From Oscillatoriales cyanobacterium Centralia_MAG_596 (GTDB lineage Bacteria > Cyanobacteriota > Cyanobacteriia > Leptolyngbyales > Leptolyngbyaceae): DNA of 51,637 nt. Below are positions 24,138-33,942 of this stretch, piece after piece (position 1 is the first letter of the stretch; every line of letters begins with the position of its first letter). The stretch covers positions 1-51,637 of the forward strand of contig JAJPKC010000437.1 in the NCBI GenBank assembly GCA_021323955.1, in the 5' to 3' direction. The translations under genes and the position numbers were made by a program. Below the pieces are notes generated by a model. That model was given only the letters and a program-made list of their open reading frames with translations, was not told the DNA's origin and searched no databases.

Positions 24138-25970
24138 TTAAACTAGTTGATTCAGAAAGGCTTGCGCGATCGCTGCTGCCTTGGACCAAGCCGCAGGGTC
24201 GTCTTGCTCCTTCTCCTCTCTATCGAGTGCAGCAAACACACTGCTGAGCACTTTATCTTTAGAGTGGTGGATGAGGTTTTCTGCTGCAAGACCTGCATAC
24301 TCTTTACTCTTTAAGTGCTTTGCATAAACTCCTCGCAGGGTATGAAAATCGATCGCTTTCCCGGTGAAGCGATAAGCCGGCTGGCGCAGTAACTTGCTAA
24401 AAGACACAGCATCTGGATAGGGTTCCCCCTTTTTCAATGTGAATAGCCGCTGATGGTGTGGGTTGAAACAACTACGCAGCCCCGGCACTGCTACAGTTTT
24501 GCCTCGCACATCCTGATAGACATAATGCAGGAGCCACTCCTCCAGGTACTGGTAGAAACAACGCCCGTCGGAATAGCTCAAGTTGGGTACAAAGACTAAG
24601 TAAGGCGACTGCTGACGTCTGAACTTTTGATCCACCAGCTTGAGCCACCAACCCTCTTGGTTCGGGTAAAGGACACTCGCCTCACTATCAAGCGCTTGAG
24701 CCTCAAGCACGGGTTCAGGCAGCGGCAGTGGCGAGAACACCAGTTGCCGCAAGACGCGCGAGCGCTGTGGGGGTATGTAAGCCAAGAATGCGGCCAACAA
24801 AAACCGTTGGTAACTTTGAGCGATCGCCGTCAACGAGCGTGGTGGTGCCAGGGTTGATCCGCTTTGCTTTGATTGCGTACTCTGGTGCAAGCGAGACACA
24901 CACTCCCCTCTGAGCATCTCTACCAGGTCCAGAAATTCATGCCACTCCAGTCGCTTCCTCGACTCATCGCTGACCGCTTGATGGTTTTTTAGTTGAGCAT
25001 TCACCACCTTGCGTAACTTTTGCAAAGAGGCAATAGTAACTTGAGCTTGCTCTGCTTCCTCCCCTCCAACGACGCTGTCTTGACGATAGACAAACCGGAC
25101 TACTGCGAGCCAGGCGTTGATCACTTTGAGGGCGGTGTAAGGGCTCTGAACCGCTTCACTGCGTCCGTCTAAATGCTCCTCCTTGGGTGTTCTCAACCAC
25201 TCCAAGTAAGCTTGCACCAAAGCAACGACCCGCTCGGTTTCTTCTTGAGGCGGCAAAACGGGCTGGTCTCTCCCCATAGAACCAGCACTAACCACCAACT
25301 GCTGCAGGCTCAACTCCTGTAAAGGCACTCCCCGCTCACGGTGAAGCCAGCCCAAAAACCGCTCCACCTGATGCAAATATTGCTTTGCCGTGGCGGCGCT
25401 CACGCTCATCGAGTCTTGCTCGCCTGCTCCTGCTCCCGTCAGAAACTGGGCAAACAGTGCTAACTCTTGCCGTAGCGCCTCTGACCGTTCCGCCTCAACC
25501 AAGCGGTACGGCTGTCTTGCTCGACGGGTCGTCAGACGGACATCATTCGCTGAGCGCTGGTGCTGTCGTGCTCGAGCAGTCGGCAGTCGGTACTTCCCTA
25601 CCAACACCGTCTCTAGCCAAGACTGCTGGCACCAAGCCATAAAACGCTGCAAAGCCCAACGATAAGTGCGCCGACTGTTTCCAGCTACAGCCAGTTGTTC
25701 AAACAACTGTTCTTGCACCAGTGGTGCCTCCTGCAATCGCTCAAAAGGCAGTTGTTGTAGCAACTGTAATCCCTGCTCATACTCTGCCGGAGACAGACGC
25801 TGTCCCTGTGGTGAGGGCAGACCCCAACCAGGCAGCGTATAGCGCCAGAGCGCTGTCCGCACCTGAGCCCATGCTGCTGTCGCCTGCTTCGGCGGCATGG
25901 TGGACTGCACATGCGCTTCGTAAGCAAGCAAAGCATCGAGCAAAGAACGGGGCGGTTGAGGCTGTGGCAT
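24138..25970 (-). CDS. Large tyrosine-recombinase-like protein, nucleophile apparently missing
   Basis: A 610-residue protein. The N-terminal part has two helical core-binding-like regions (AVAGNSRRTYRWALQRFMAW, SAATAKQYLHQVERFLGWLH). The catalytic half has an Arg in AYIPPQRSRVLRQLVF and the HxxR-type box DFHTLRGVYAKHL, then LIHHSKDKVLSSVFAALD. The last segment aligns with the GHSS...Y box of tyrosine recombinases, but Phe (codon TTT on the minus strand) stands where the nucleophilic Tyr is expected. It may be a non-catalytic partner of the divergent recombinase at 26033, or the Tyr may be elsewhere. Divergent start sites lie 62 bases apart. Confidence 0.7.
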   Translation of the reverse strand: MPQPQPPRSLLDALLAYEAHVQSTMPPKQATAAWAQVRTALWRYTLPGWGLPSPQGQRLSPAEYEQGLQLLQQLPFERLQEAPLVQEQLFEQLAVAGNSRRTYRWALQRFMAWCQQSWLETVLVGKYRLPTARARQHQRSANDVRLTTRRARQPYRLVEAERSEALRQELALFAQFLTGAGAGEQDSMSVSAATAKQYLHQVERFLGWLHRERGVPLQELSLQQLVVSAGSMGRDQPVLPPQEETERVVALVQAYLEWLRTPKEEHLDGRSEAVQSPYTALKVINAWLAVVRFVYRQDSVVGGEEAEQAQVTIASLQKLRKVVNAQLKNHQAVSDESRKRLEWHEFLDLVEMLRGECVSRLHQSTQSKQSGSTLAPPRSLTAIAQSYQRFLLAAFLAYIPPQRSRVLRQLVFSPLPLPEPVLEAQALDSEASVLYPNQEGWWLKLVDQKFRRQQSPYLVFVPNLSYSDGRCFYQYLEEWLLHYVYQDVRGKTVAVPGLRSCFNPHHQRLFTLKKGEPYPDAVSFSKLLRQPAYRFTGKAIDFHTLRGVYAKHLKSKEYAGLAAENLIHHSKDKVLSSVFAALDREEKEQDDPAAWSKAAAIAQAFLNQLV

Positions 25971-26003
25971 GCGTTGTACAAAACAGAGCCATAAAAATAC
26001 TTT

Positions 26004-26023
26004 CCCTAAAGCGAACCTTAGGG
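26004..26023. promoter_or_regulatory. Dyad between the divergent recombinase genes
   Basis: CCCTAA (26004-26009) and TTAGGG (26018-26023) flank 8 bases in the 62-base gap between the two recombinase starts. The left half extends to TTTCCCTAA, the complement of the TTAGGGAAA repeats at 23824 and 23835. A recombinase or regulator binding site is likely. Confidence 0.55.
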
Positions 26024-26032
26024 TAGAGTTAT

Positions 26033-27265
26033 ATGACAGTAATAAAGCAAGTTATCAGTGAACGCCGTTTCTCTACCTTTCTTCCTATGGCAAAACACGA
26101 CTTTTCTGACTTTGATCAAAAGCTCAAGCTCGTTAACTTGAGACTCAAGAGGGCGAACCTGCCTGTCTCGCTTACACGTAAGGGTAGTTCCTTATATGCC
26201 AGAGCGACCTTGCCCCCTCCACCAGATTCTGACAAATCTGTGCCACATCAACAACACCTAAAGCTAGGCATGAAGGCAAATCTTCTTGCTCTCAAACAGG
26301 CAGAGGCGATCGCGACCAAAATTGGAGCTGCACTGCTCCTCAAGGAGTTTCGCTGGTCAGACTACGGGCGGGGCGACAAGAAACCGGACAAGCAAACGGC
26401 TGCTGCCTGGTGCAAAGCCTTTGAGGTGCATTACTTCGAGTCGACGGAGCGCAATCCCACGACTGAAGAATCTTTCAAAAGCAATTATCTTGCCTTTCTC
26501 AAGCGCCTGCCTCAAGACCAAGCGTTGACACGGGAAAGCTTGGAACGTGTCATTAAAGCAACTCAGCCCAATAGCTGTCAGCGTGCCAGAAGCTGCAGTG
26601 CCTTGAAGCGCTTTGGCCTGGTTGCTGGCATCGATGTCAGCTTTATTAATAAAAAGCTTAAAGGCACCTATTCCCCCTTCAAATCTGCTCCTCGAGATTT
26701 ACCGTCTGCCCAGTTGATTGTGGAATGCTGGTCTCAAATTCCCCACCGAGACTGGCGCTGGATTTATGGCATGCTCGCTACCTACGGCTTACGGCCGCAT
26801 GAAGTTTTCCATTTGGATACTCAAGAGTTAGAGCGAGGTGGCTTGATCATTAAAGTTCTGGACGAGACAAAGACTGGCTATCGAGAGGTCCGTCCCCTTT
26901 ACCCAGAGTGGGTTGAGCAGTTGGGTTTGCGACAAAAGCAATTACCCAACGTTACCGGTAAAACCAATTCGGCTTTGGGGTCGAGAGTTTCATCAGCTTT
27001 TCGCCTCTACCACATCCCTTTTCCGGCCTACAATCTACGGCATTGTTACGCTGTCCGCTGTATTGAGTTTGATATCAATGTGTCTTTAGCCGCTCGTTGG
27101 ATGGGGCATTCGGTGCTGATCCACACCAGAACATATCAAGCCTGGCTCTCTCAAGCGGTGGAGCAGTCGGTCTTTGAACGGGCACTCAATAGCCCCAATC
27201 GACCACAACCACCGCTTGTACAGGGGTTAGAGCAGCCTCAGAGTGAATCGCCAACGGCGGCTTAA
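26033..27265 (+). CDS. Tyrosine-type site-specific recombinase/integrase
   Basis: A 410-residue recombinase with the full catalytic set: Arg in MLATYGLRPHEVFHLD, Lys in ETKTGYREVR, His-x-x-Arg-type box YNLRHCYAVRC, then WMGHSVLIHTRTYQAWL, which supplies the last His and the nucleophilic Tyr. The N-terminal half contains an Arm/core-binding region (TTEESFKSNYLAFLKRLPQD). The first ATG (26033) follows AGGGTAGAG; MAKHDF at 26087 is an alternative start. It probably resolves plasmid multimers or integrates/excises DNA at sites nearby. It is divergent from the recombinase-like gene at 25970, with a dyad between them. Confidence 0.88.
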   Translation: MTVIKQVISERRFSTFLPMAKHDFSDFDQKLKLVNLRLKRANLPVSLTRKGSSLYARATLPPPPDSDKSVPHQQHLKLGMKANLLALKQAEAIATKIGAALLLKEFRWSDYGRGDKKPDKQTAAAWCKAFEVHYFESTERNPTTEESFKSNYLAFLKRLPQDQALTRESLERVIKATQPNSCQRARSCSALKRFGLVAGIDVSFINKKLKGTYSPFKSAPRDLPSAQLIVECWSQIPHRDWRWIYGMLATYGLRPHEVFHLDTQELERGGLIIKVLDETKTGYREVRPLYPEWVEQLGLRQKQLPNVTGKTNSALGSRVSSAFRLYHIPFPAYNLRHCYAVRCIEFDINVSLAARWMGHSVLIHTRTYQAWLSQAVEQSVFERALNSPNRPQPPLVQGLEQPQSESPTAA

Positions 27266-28034
27266 AGCGCCGGACGTTGTTCCAAGCAAAGCGACGCTTA
27301 AGTTCCAGAACCTAGAGAAGCCACCTCGTACCTCTATTTGGTTCAGAGTAAAGCTTTCAGTGCCAGCGCTCGACAAGTTCCATACAGGATGATCGAACAA
27401 TCACAGGCAACTTGCTCAGCATCAGGACGCTCTGAGCTTGAGGCCACCGCTGCCGCCGAGCTTAAACTGCAGTAAGCTACACCGATTGGCTCCGTTCACG
27501 TCCATGCCAGTCATGCGTTCAGCCGCTAGCTCTAACCCTGCCCAGTCGATCGGGTCAGCTTGAGAGCGCTGTCACCTTGTGATCTGGGACGATTTCCTGG
27601 TTTGCCCAGCAGCCAGTGCAAATAGCGTTTGGAAGTGCTCGCTTTGAGGTCCCAAAAACCAAACTACCGTCTCGTGTCCTACCCCTTTCTGTGGCACGCC
27701 GTTGGCACCAGGTGCAGCATGGGGAATGCGACCTAGGGTCAACCTGGGAAAATTGCCTTGCTTTAGGGTATGGATACCCGTTAGATGACGGATGACGGAT
27801 ACACGGATCTGCGCGTTTCAATTCAGTCCCTCCTATCAGAAGGATTGCCACTTTGAGGATGTAGCGTGATTGCACAACCAAAAATGAGCTACGCAAATTA
27901 TGATGCTTGAAAGTAGCTTGCATCCTTTCCACGCTGCCTCAAGTTGTTCGCTTTGCCTACACCAACGTTAGGTTACAGATATGGTCAGCACTTTGGACTA
28001 CTGCGTCGCTTGGCAACGAACCAGCGGTCGTGCT
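27266..28034. other. 770-base gap without a clear gene
   Basis: Nothing certain. A minus-strand ORF piece (about 27422-27570) reads DWAGLELAAERMTGMDVNGA and ends at TGA; it has no start or recognised family and may be a gene fragment. A longer minus ORF at 27555-27932 looks random. GATGACG is repeated in tandem near 27784. Confidence 0.4.
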
Positions 28035-28415
28035 TCACTCGCCAGAGTCCAGTTGTTTGAGCTGTATATGTTTGCGACCCAGCACCAACTCAAACGTATC
28101 ACCCGGTTGGAGCGCCATGTGCTCAGTATAGGCGGCACCGATCAACAAGTTGCCATTCGCTTGCACCGCGATCCGGTAACGCGCACGGCGTCCATCCCGC
28201 CCACGCTCAGCGACTGGTTTATCCAGGGCAATGCCTTCCGCTTCAATGAGAGCCTGCATGAACTGCAACAGGTTGACGCGCTCCCCACCACCTTTCGTGA
28301 CGGTGTAATAACCGCAGGCTTTCGCTTTCTGGGTCTTGCTTAGGGTTGCTAACGTCTTTACCTTCTGCAGTAACGCCTCCCCGGTGAGAGGTTCACCCGT
28401 CTTCTGTTTCGCCAT
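28035..28415 (-). CDS. cyAbrB-type transcriptional regulator
   Basis: A 126-residue protein of the cyanobacterial AbrB family. The family's N-terminal half is present (LTGEALLQKVKTLATLSKTQ, KACGYYTVTKGGGERVNLLQ), with a middle segment (GIALDKPVAERGRDGRRARY). The C-terminal AbrB-like barrel has VQANGNLLIGAAYTEHMALQ and PGDTFELVLGRKHIQLKQL. Chromosomal relatives in Synechocystis control carbon/nitrogen balance and other global processes. A plasmid copy could titrate or modulate the host regulon (inference). It has normal length and no damage. Confidence 0.93.
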   Translation of the reverse strand: MAKQKTGEPLTGEALLQKVKTLATLSKTQKAKACGYYTVTKGGGERVNLLQFMQALIEAEGIALDKPVAERGRDGRRARYRIAVQANGNLLIGAAYTEHMALQPGDTFELVLGRKHIQLKQLDSGE

Positions 28416-28914
28416 GTTGCTGTTTCACTGACCAAAATCTGCACTCTTATCATGCTCGATTGTTGGTCACCATGATTGACTGAGCACGATCGCGATTGCC
28501 GAGCCAAAGCAGTGCAACCAGTAGTCGCACAGCACCTGGTTTTAAGGTGTGTACTAGTGAGTCTGGCCCAAATCTGGACTAAATTTGGCTGAAACAGGGG
28601 TAGTACAGCAGCGATTCCGCCCTCTTTCAAACGCTGAAACTCCGATGCTGCCGTGGGTTCATTGCGGGGGGCGCAGAAGAGCCGGGCGATTACCCTTGAT
28701 TGAGTACTTCTTGCCAAGAATAGATTAGTTCGGTAAGGTTTGAGCTTCTCAAATCGCATTTGCAGGTAAGAATTTAGAGTTATTGATTAAAGTGTGTAGC
28801 CAATCCTTTACTTAAATTGGCACTTAACTGAGGGATCTTGAGTGGTGAAGCTTGAAGCAGTTTCGCAGACTGGTTTATTGGACGTTTGAATCTTGATCGT
28901 GAAGTGCGTTAGCA
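28416..28914. other. 500-base gap between cyAbrB and the transaldolase-like gene
   Basis: I see no gene I can name. A minus-strand ORF at 28358-28759 overlaps the cyAbrB gene in another frame; part of it (NEPTAASEFQRLKEGGIAAV) looks protein-like but is not recognised. The 100 bases before 28915 are AT-rich and should hold the promoter of the plus-strand gene. Confidence 0.4.
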
Positions 28915-29973
28915 ATGAACCTTTTACAGTCACTCTGTCGATATGGACAATCAATTTGGCTCGATGGGTATGAGCGAAGCTGGATTAGTCGTAGTCAATT
29001 GCAGCAGTCGATTGAGGAGGATGGTTTAAGGGGTGTTCGATCGAACTTCCAAAGTTTGCAAACGGCAATTGCAAGACAGGAGTACGATCGCGATTTCACG
29101 ACACTGGCGCAGCAAAGGACAGAACGAACTGCCCAATCAGATTATGACTACTTGATTGTGCGCGATCTGCAATTAGCGGCTGATCTGTTGAAGCAAGTGC
29201 ATTCTCAGACTCAGGGACGCGATGGCTATGTGCAAATTGATCTGCCGTCTGATGCCCTGCTTCAGCCTGAAACTGCGATCGCCGCAGCGCAAAAAATCTG
29301 GCAGTCGGTCGGATGGAGTAATTTGTTATTGAGAATTCCAGCGGCTCCATTGATGCTGCCAGTAATTGAGCAATTAATTAGCGATCGCATTAATGTGAAT
29401 GCAACGTTAGTGTTTTCTCCCAAAGTGTATGAGCAAATATTTAATCGGTATCTAATGGCATTGGAGAGACTGCTTCAGCTAGGAGAATCGGTCAGTGATG
29501 TTGTTTGTTTTGCTAGTGTTTCAATGAGTCATTTGAATGCAGTGATTAATCCACTCATTGCTAACTCAGAAACATCTTTCAGCATGGTGCAAGCCAGGAT
29601 TCTCTACCAGCACTATCACCAGTTCCATGGCAGTGAACGCTGGACATCGCTTCCTGAAGAGACAAAACCACTGCGTCTGGTGTGGGACTGCACAGATATC
29701 CCATCTGAATCCGCATGGCGTTATCTTCAGGCACTAGCATTTCCTGAGACCGTGATGCTTCTCTCACCATCGACGCTAGAACTGTATCGTGAGGTTTCTC
29801 TACTGCCTACGAGTTGGGCTGATGAACGGGTTGAACAAATTTCGATCAGCGGATTACAGATGGAAATTTCTTTGGATGAACGAGTTGAGCAGTTTTTGAA
29901 TGAGGAAGGAGTGCGATCGCTCAACGCCTTTCATCAATTATTAGGCACGATCGAGCAAAAGAGAATGTGTTGA
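28915..29973 (+). CDS. Transaldolase-family protein lacking the catalytic lysine
   Basis: A 352-residue TIM-barrel protein clearly related to transaldolase. The start GQSIWLDGYERSWI matches the family's first strand with its conserved Asp (Asp17), followed by EEDGLRGVRSN. INVNATLVFSPKVYEQIFNR matches the later INVNxTLxFS block. The strand that normally reads K-I-P-A-T and carries the Schiff-base lysine reads here NLLLRIPAAP with Arg140 (codon AGA). Without a lysine the sugar aldol transfer cannot proceed by the known route, so this is probably a pseudo-enzyme with a binding or regulatory role. It is convergent with the NB-ARC/WD40 gene. Confidence 0.85.
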   Translation: MNLLQSLCRYGQSIWLDGYERSWISRSQLQQSIEEDGLRGVRSNFQSLQTAIARQEYDRDFTTLAQQRTERTAQSDYDYLIVRDLQLAADLLKQVHSQTQGRDGYVQIDLPSDALLQPETAIAAAQKIWQSVGWSNLLLRIPAAPLMLPVIEQLISDRINVNATLVFSPKVYEQIFNRYLMALERLLQLGESVSDVVCFASVSMSHLNAVINPLIANSETSFSMVQARILYQHYHQFHGSERWTSLPEETKPLRLVWDCTDIPSESAWRYLQALAFPETVMLLSPSTLELYREVSLLPTSWADERVEQISISGLQMEISLDERVEQFLNEEGVRSLNAFHQLLGTIEQKRMC

Positions 29974-29983
29974 CTTAGGGAGT

Positions 29984-30039
29984 GCATTCGCGTAGCGTGT
30001 ACAAGGGCATTGGCACAGAGTGCCTGCCAAGACGAATGC
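29984..30039. terminator. Possible bidirectional terminator between convergent genes
   Basis: GCATTCG (29984-29990) pairs with CGAATGC (30033-30039), and an inner stem TTGGCA/TGCCAA lies between them. The structure fills the 67-base gap between two convergent genes. There is no clear T-run. Confidence 0.35.
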
Positions 30040-30040
30040 C

Positions 30041-33000
30041 TTAATGATCAATTGCTCCTAATCTTCTCAGAGTGGCTCTCTGAGCAACTGTCAACCCAGT
30101 TGCGCCTTGAATATTCATCCCTTCATACAGGCGATTGATTGTTAGTGTGCTGATACAGCGTCCTGTCTTCACATCCCATAGTTTAATCGTGCGGTCGTAA
30201 CTGCCGCTAATGAGGATTTGACCGTCAGAGCTAAAGAGGACTGACGTCACCCAACTAGTGTGTTCGCACAATGTTTGAAGGCAGTGACCCGTTTTCATAT
30301 CCCACAAGCGGATGGTTTTATCATCACTGCCACTGGCTAAGATTTGATCCTCCGAACTAATTGCCAGCGTCCATACGACTCCTGTATGTCCCTGCAATAG
30401 TTTCAGACAGATTCCGGTTTGCACATCCCACACGCGAATCGTTTGGTCATGGCTGCCGCTTGCCAATTGGCTCCCGCTGCGATCAAATGCCAGGGTGAAA
30501 ACGCCACCTGTATGCCCTTGTAGAATCTTCAGACAGGTTCCAGCCTGCACATCCCAGAGCCGAATCGTGTCATCAAAACTGCCACTGGCCAACCATTGAC
30601 CGCTACGGTCAAATGCGATCGTCAGAACACCGCTTTCATGACCCCTTAATACTTGCAAACACTGATGAGTCTCCGCATCCCACAGTTGCACAGTGCAATC
30701 ATAACTACTGCTCGCCAAAATCTTTCCCGCTGGGCTAAACAAGACTAGCCAGATGGGGGCGCTGTGTGCTGACCACTCGTTAAAGTGCTCGGTTTGAATA
30801 TGCCACAAAGAGATCGACTGGTCATGTCGATTGATTGCCAGCGTTTGACTATCGTGACTAAAGCTGACGTTGCTTAAGGATGAAATCTGGCGGGTTGGGC
30901 TGGAAAACGTTTTGTAGGAATGAAGTTGTGACCGATCGCCATCTAGTTGCAAACGCCACAACTGAATCGTTTCATTCTGACCGCTACTGGCAAGCAATTG
31001 ATCATCTGCACTGAGGCTCAGGGAGTGAAGCCCACCAGTATATCCGCGCAATGTTTTCAGGTTTCGTCCGCTTTGCAACTGCCATAACCGCACCGTATGG
31101 TCTTTGCCGACACTGACCAACAATTGACCATCGGCACTGATGGCAAGCCCGTGAACATCGTGCGTATGACTGTCGAGCACATACATGGATTGCCCATCTT
31201 GAACATTCCAAAGGCGCAGAGTGCCGTCGCGACTGGCACTGGCTAGCAAACGCCCATCCGGACTAAAAGCAATGTGCCAAACCCAATCGGTGTGCCCCTG
31301 TAGCAGTCTGAAATCAAGTGTTGACGATCGAGCATGGGAGAGATCATCCCTCCACAGGCGAATTGATCCATCCCGACCGCCGCTAGCCAGCAGTTGACCA
31401 TCGGGGCTGTAACGCACACATTGAACGCCGCTGGTCTGCCCCTGCAAGACACTCAGGCAGTGCCCGTTGCTCACATCCCAAATCCGAATGGTTGTATCAT
31501 GACTGCTGCTGGCTAAGGTTCGCTGATCGGGTGAAAAGTGAACAGCGTAAACGCTCTGAGTGTGCCCCTCTAATACACGAAGACACTGCCCTTGCAAATT
31601 CCACAAACGCACGGTCTGGTCGTCGCTGCCACTCGCAAATTGCTGTCCATCGGCACTAAAGCTCACTGACCAAACACAGGCTGTATGCTCTGTGAGCACC
31701 TGCAAGCATTGTCCACTCTGGACATCCCACAAACGTATTAAACTATCTGTACTGCTGCTGGCTAACGTTTTGCCATCCGGACTAAAGGCAACCGACCAAA
31801 CCCAGCCGGTGTGACCTTCAAAGGTCGCTAAGAGTTGAGTGGTAATGATGTTCCAGAGATAGATGTTGCCACTGGAAGTCCCAACTGCGATGATCTGATC
31901 GTCTGATCTCAAGTCAATCGACATCGCATTACTAAGTGTTTCTGAAAAGAGGGTTTTAGCGAAAGCAGCATCCTGAAAATTGACCCCGGTTAAATCGACC
32001 TGTCGCAAGTCGGCTTGCTGCACGACGAGATCAGAAAAGTCAGAGCCGCGCAAATCGACTTGAAGTTGCACCAACAGGTTAATCAGATTACCGGCGGCGT
32101 ATCCTGGGTGCTGCCTCTGCTGCCTCAATACGTGTCTTGCTTGCACCTCGATCGCCCCTACACTGCCAAAGCATGACAGAAGGCGATCAATCACAGGTTG
32201 CATGATTAAGCGCGTCTGAATCTCTCGAATGTACTCTTTTGCTTGTACTCGCAGTAAGGGATGGGTTTGCCAAACGTTAAGCTGCTGTGTCTCAAATTCA
32301 ATACAAAGCTGCTGCACAAAGCGTTCTGTGGCATATTCCATCACTACAGGTTGCAAGAAAAATAACCCATCGATTTTTTCGATCAGCGACCGCCGAAACA
32401 ACGAATTAATCAAATTCGGTACATTTTGCTGAACAGCAGGATTAACCACATTTTCTCGAATCTCTGCAATCGAAGCTGGCTCTCGCAGAATGGCAAACCA
32501 GGACAATAGTTTCTGTTCAGCTTCAGAGATACGATTGAACTGACGATTGAGCAAATCGCGGATGTCTTCAAACACAGCAAGTCCCTGACTGAGATAGGGC
32601 ATCACTTCTGTAATGCTGCCGTTAAACAAATCCTGAGTGGCGGCTGCCACCAGTTTCAACGCCAGCGGATTGCCACCGTAGTGATGGATCAAGGTTTGCC
32701 ATTCTGCTTCTGAACCCGTGAACGCTCCTTTTTGTCGAAAGATAGCGCGTCCGTCATCGGGTGATAATCCACTGAGAAGCAGCGATTTGACTAGCCCCTG
32801 CGTACCTTCCATCAACGCCAGTTCCCGTGGCTTTTCACGGCTGGTGAGCAACAAACAACTGCGGTGGGGCGTTTCACCCATGGCCTTGAGTAACTGTCCA
32901 TATCCTTCGTAACCCGATCGCCACTGTCCTGCCTGCTCACGCTGCAAAATGGTTTCAGCATTATCCAGAATCAATAAACACCGACGCGATCGCAGATATT

Positions 33001-33646
33001 GCATCAGCTTGGACAATTGCTGATCAAGCGTAGTGGGAATGATGGGATCGTCCCCAAACAGCGGCATGAGAAACGTCAGCAGACTCGACAAAAGTTCATC
33101 TAACGGTGGTGCATTGGCCAGCGATCGCCACACAGTGATCTCAAATTCTGCTTGCATTTGCAGTGCTGCTTTGACCGCGATCGTACTTTTGCCAATACCG
33201 CCAATGCCCAGTACTCCAATAACGCGACACTGCTCAGACACAACCCACCGCCATAGTTGCGCCAGTTCTGTCTCGCGCCCATACAACACTGAGGCATCAA
33301 CCGCCGTGTCCCAGTCTTGCTGGGGATTAATCCGTCGGATCTCCAACTCTTCAGAGGATGCTAGGTCTGCCTGCGTTAATGCCAGTCCAAACGCCCGGAA
33401 GAGATATTCCACTGACTGTCGATCGACCCCCTGTTGGCGCTTAAAAAGGCGGGAAAGGGTATTCAGGGAGAGTCCAGTACGACCGCTCAGATCTTCCTGC
33501 GTGAAGTGCTTCCCCCAGGTTTCGTCAGATTCCGCCTGCTGTTTTGCTGTCTGAAACTTCTGCCATCCCTGAGGCGATAAAATGACTCCCCGCGCTCGTC
33601 CAGAAGCGGATCTCCCCCGTCCAGATTTTGCTGGGTTGGAATCCAT
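30041..33646 (-). CDS. HTH / NB-ARC (STAND) ATPase with 14 WD40 repeats
   Basis: A 1201-residue protein. Residues 20-95 form a helix-turn-helix-like module ([20 protein letters not shown]). The NB-ARC ATPase follows with Walker [10 protein letters not shown] (147-155), Walker [10 protein letters not shown] (about 220-228) and PLALKLVAA. After a helical region, a short pentapeptide-like stretch ([20 protein letters not shown]) leads to WD40 repeats up to about residue 1185, of the form [21 protein letters not shown] count 14, enough for two seven-bladed propellers. STAND proteins are ligand-triggered switches; in bacteria many act in signalling or phage defence. No downstream effector domain is visible other than the HTH, so it may be a ligand-controlled transcription factor or a scaffold (inference). 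Confidence 0.92.
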   Translation of the reverse strand: MDSNPAKSGRGRSASGRARGVILSPQGWQKFQTAKQQAESDETWGKHFTQEDLSGRTGLSLNTLSRLFKRQQGVDRQSVEYLFRAFGLALTQADLASSEELEIRRINPQQDWDTAVDASVLYGRETELAQLWRWVVSEQCRVIGVLGIGGIGKSTIAVKAALQMQAEFEITVWRSLANAPPLDELLSSLLTFLMPLFGDDPIIPTTLDQQLSKLMQYLRSRRCLLILDNAETILQREQAGQWRSGYEGYGQLLKAMGETPHRSCLLLTSREKPRELALMEGTQGLVKSLLLSGLSPDDGRAIFRQKGAFTGSEAEWQTLIHHYGGNPLALKLVAAATQDLFNGSITEVMPYLSQGLAVFEDIRDLLNRQFNRISEAEQKLLSWFAILREPASIAEIRENVVNPAVQQNVPNLINSLFRRSLIEKIDGLFFLQPVVMEYATERFVQQLCIEFETQQLNVWQTHPLLRVQAKEYIREIQTRLIMQPVIDRLLSCFGSVGAIEVQARHVLRQQRQHPGYAAGNLINLLVQLQVDLRGSDFSDLVVQQADLRQVDLTGVNFQDAAFAKTLFSETLSNAMSIDLRSDDQIIAVGTSSGNIYLWNIITTQLLATFEGHTGWVWSVAFSPDGKTLASSSTDSLIRLWDVQSGQCLQVLTEHTACVWSVSFSADGQQFASGSDDQTVRLWNLQGQCLRVLEGHTQSVYAVHFSPDQRTLASSSHDTTIRIWDVSNGHCLSVLQGQTSGVQCVRYSPDGQLLASGGRDGSIRLWRDDLSHARSSTLDFRLLQGHTDWVWHIAFSPDGRLLASASRDGTLRLWNVQDGQSMYVLDSHTHDVHGLAISADGQLLVSVGKDHTVRLWQLQSGRNLKTLRGYTGGLHSLSLSADDQLLASSGQNETIQLWRLQLDGDRSQLHSYKTFSSPTRQISSLSNVSFSHDSQTLAINRHDQSISLWHIQTEHFNEWSAHSAPIWLVLFSPAGKILASSSYDCTVQLWDAETHQCLQVLRGHESGVLTIAFDRSGQWLASGSFDDTIRLWDVQAGTCLKILQGHTGGVFTLAFDRSGSQLASGSHDQTIRVWDVQTGICLKLLQGHTGVVWTLAISSEDQILASGSDDKTIRLWDMKTGHCLQTLCEHTSWVTSVLFSSDGQILISGSYDRTIKLWDVKTGRCISTLTINRLYEGMNIQGATGLTVAQRATLRRLGAIDH

Positions 33647-33848
33647 AGATTAGCCGATGGTGTAAAGGACAGCGCTAGCCTTGCCTCACAGTAATCGAGC
33701 CTGTCTTTAATCAAAACTGAACGGATTTCGGTAGTGCCGCTCTATCGGCAAATGATTCCATCTTTCCCTGAAGCATATCAGGTTTGACTGCTCCTGGCTC
33801 GCTTCTTGCTGCTCGCCCTCCCAAGCAAAACGATTAAGTTGCATCTTT

Positions 33849-33865
33849 ACTCAAAGAACTTGAGT
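33849..33865. promoter_or_regulatory. 17-bp dyad operator, copy 1
   Basis: ACTCAAAGAACTTGAGT has arms ACTCAA/TTGAGT. It lies about 78 bases before the VOC gene start at 33943. A copy with two changes lies at 38923-38939 before the second VOC gene. The shared core is ACTCAA-x-GAAC-x-TGAGT. Confidence 0.65.
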
Positions 33866-33942
33866 GGTCTGAATGAGGCGATCGCTGAAGAATGAAACAT
33901 AACCGGCTAAGCAGCCAGCTCACTCACCTAACGGAGAACAAC

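Noticed and set aside
27422-27570. Minus-strand open frame (DWAGLELAAERM, NGANRCSLLQF) as a transposase tail
   Set aside because: It is open for about 50 codons and ends in TGA, but has no start, no catalytic motif and no family I can name. It is kept only as a note in the gap entry.
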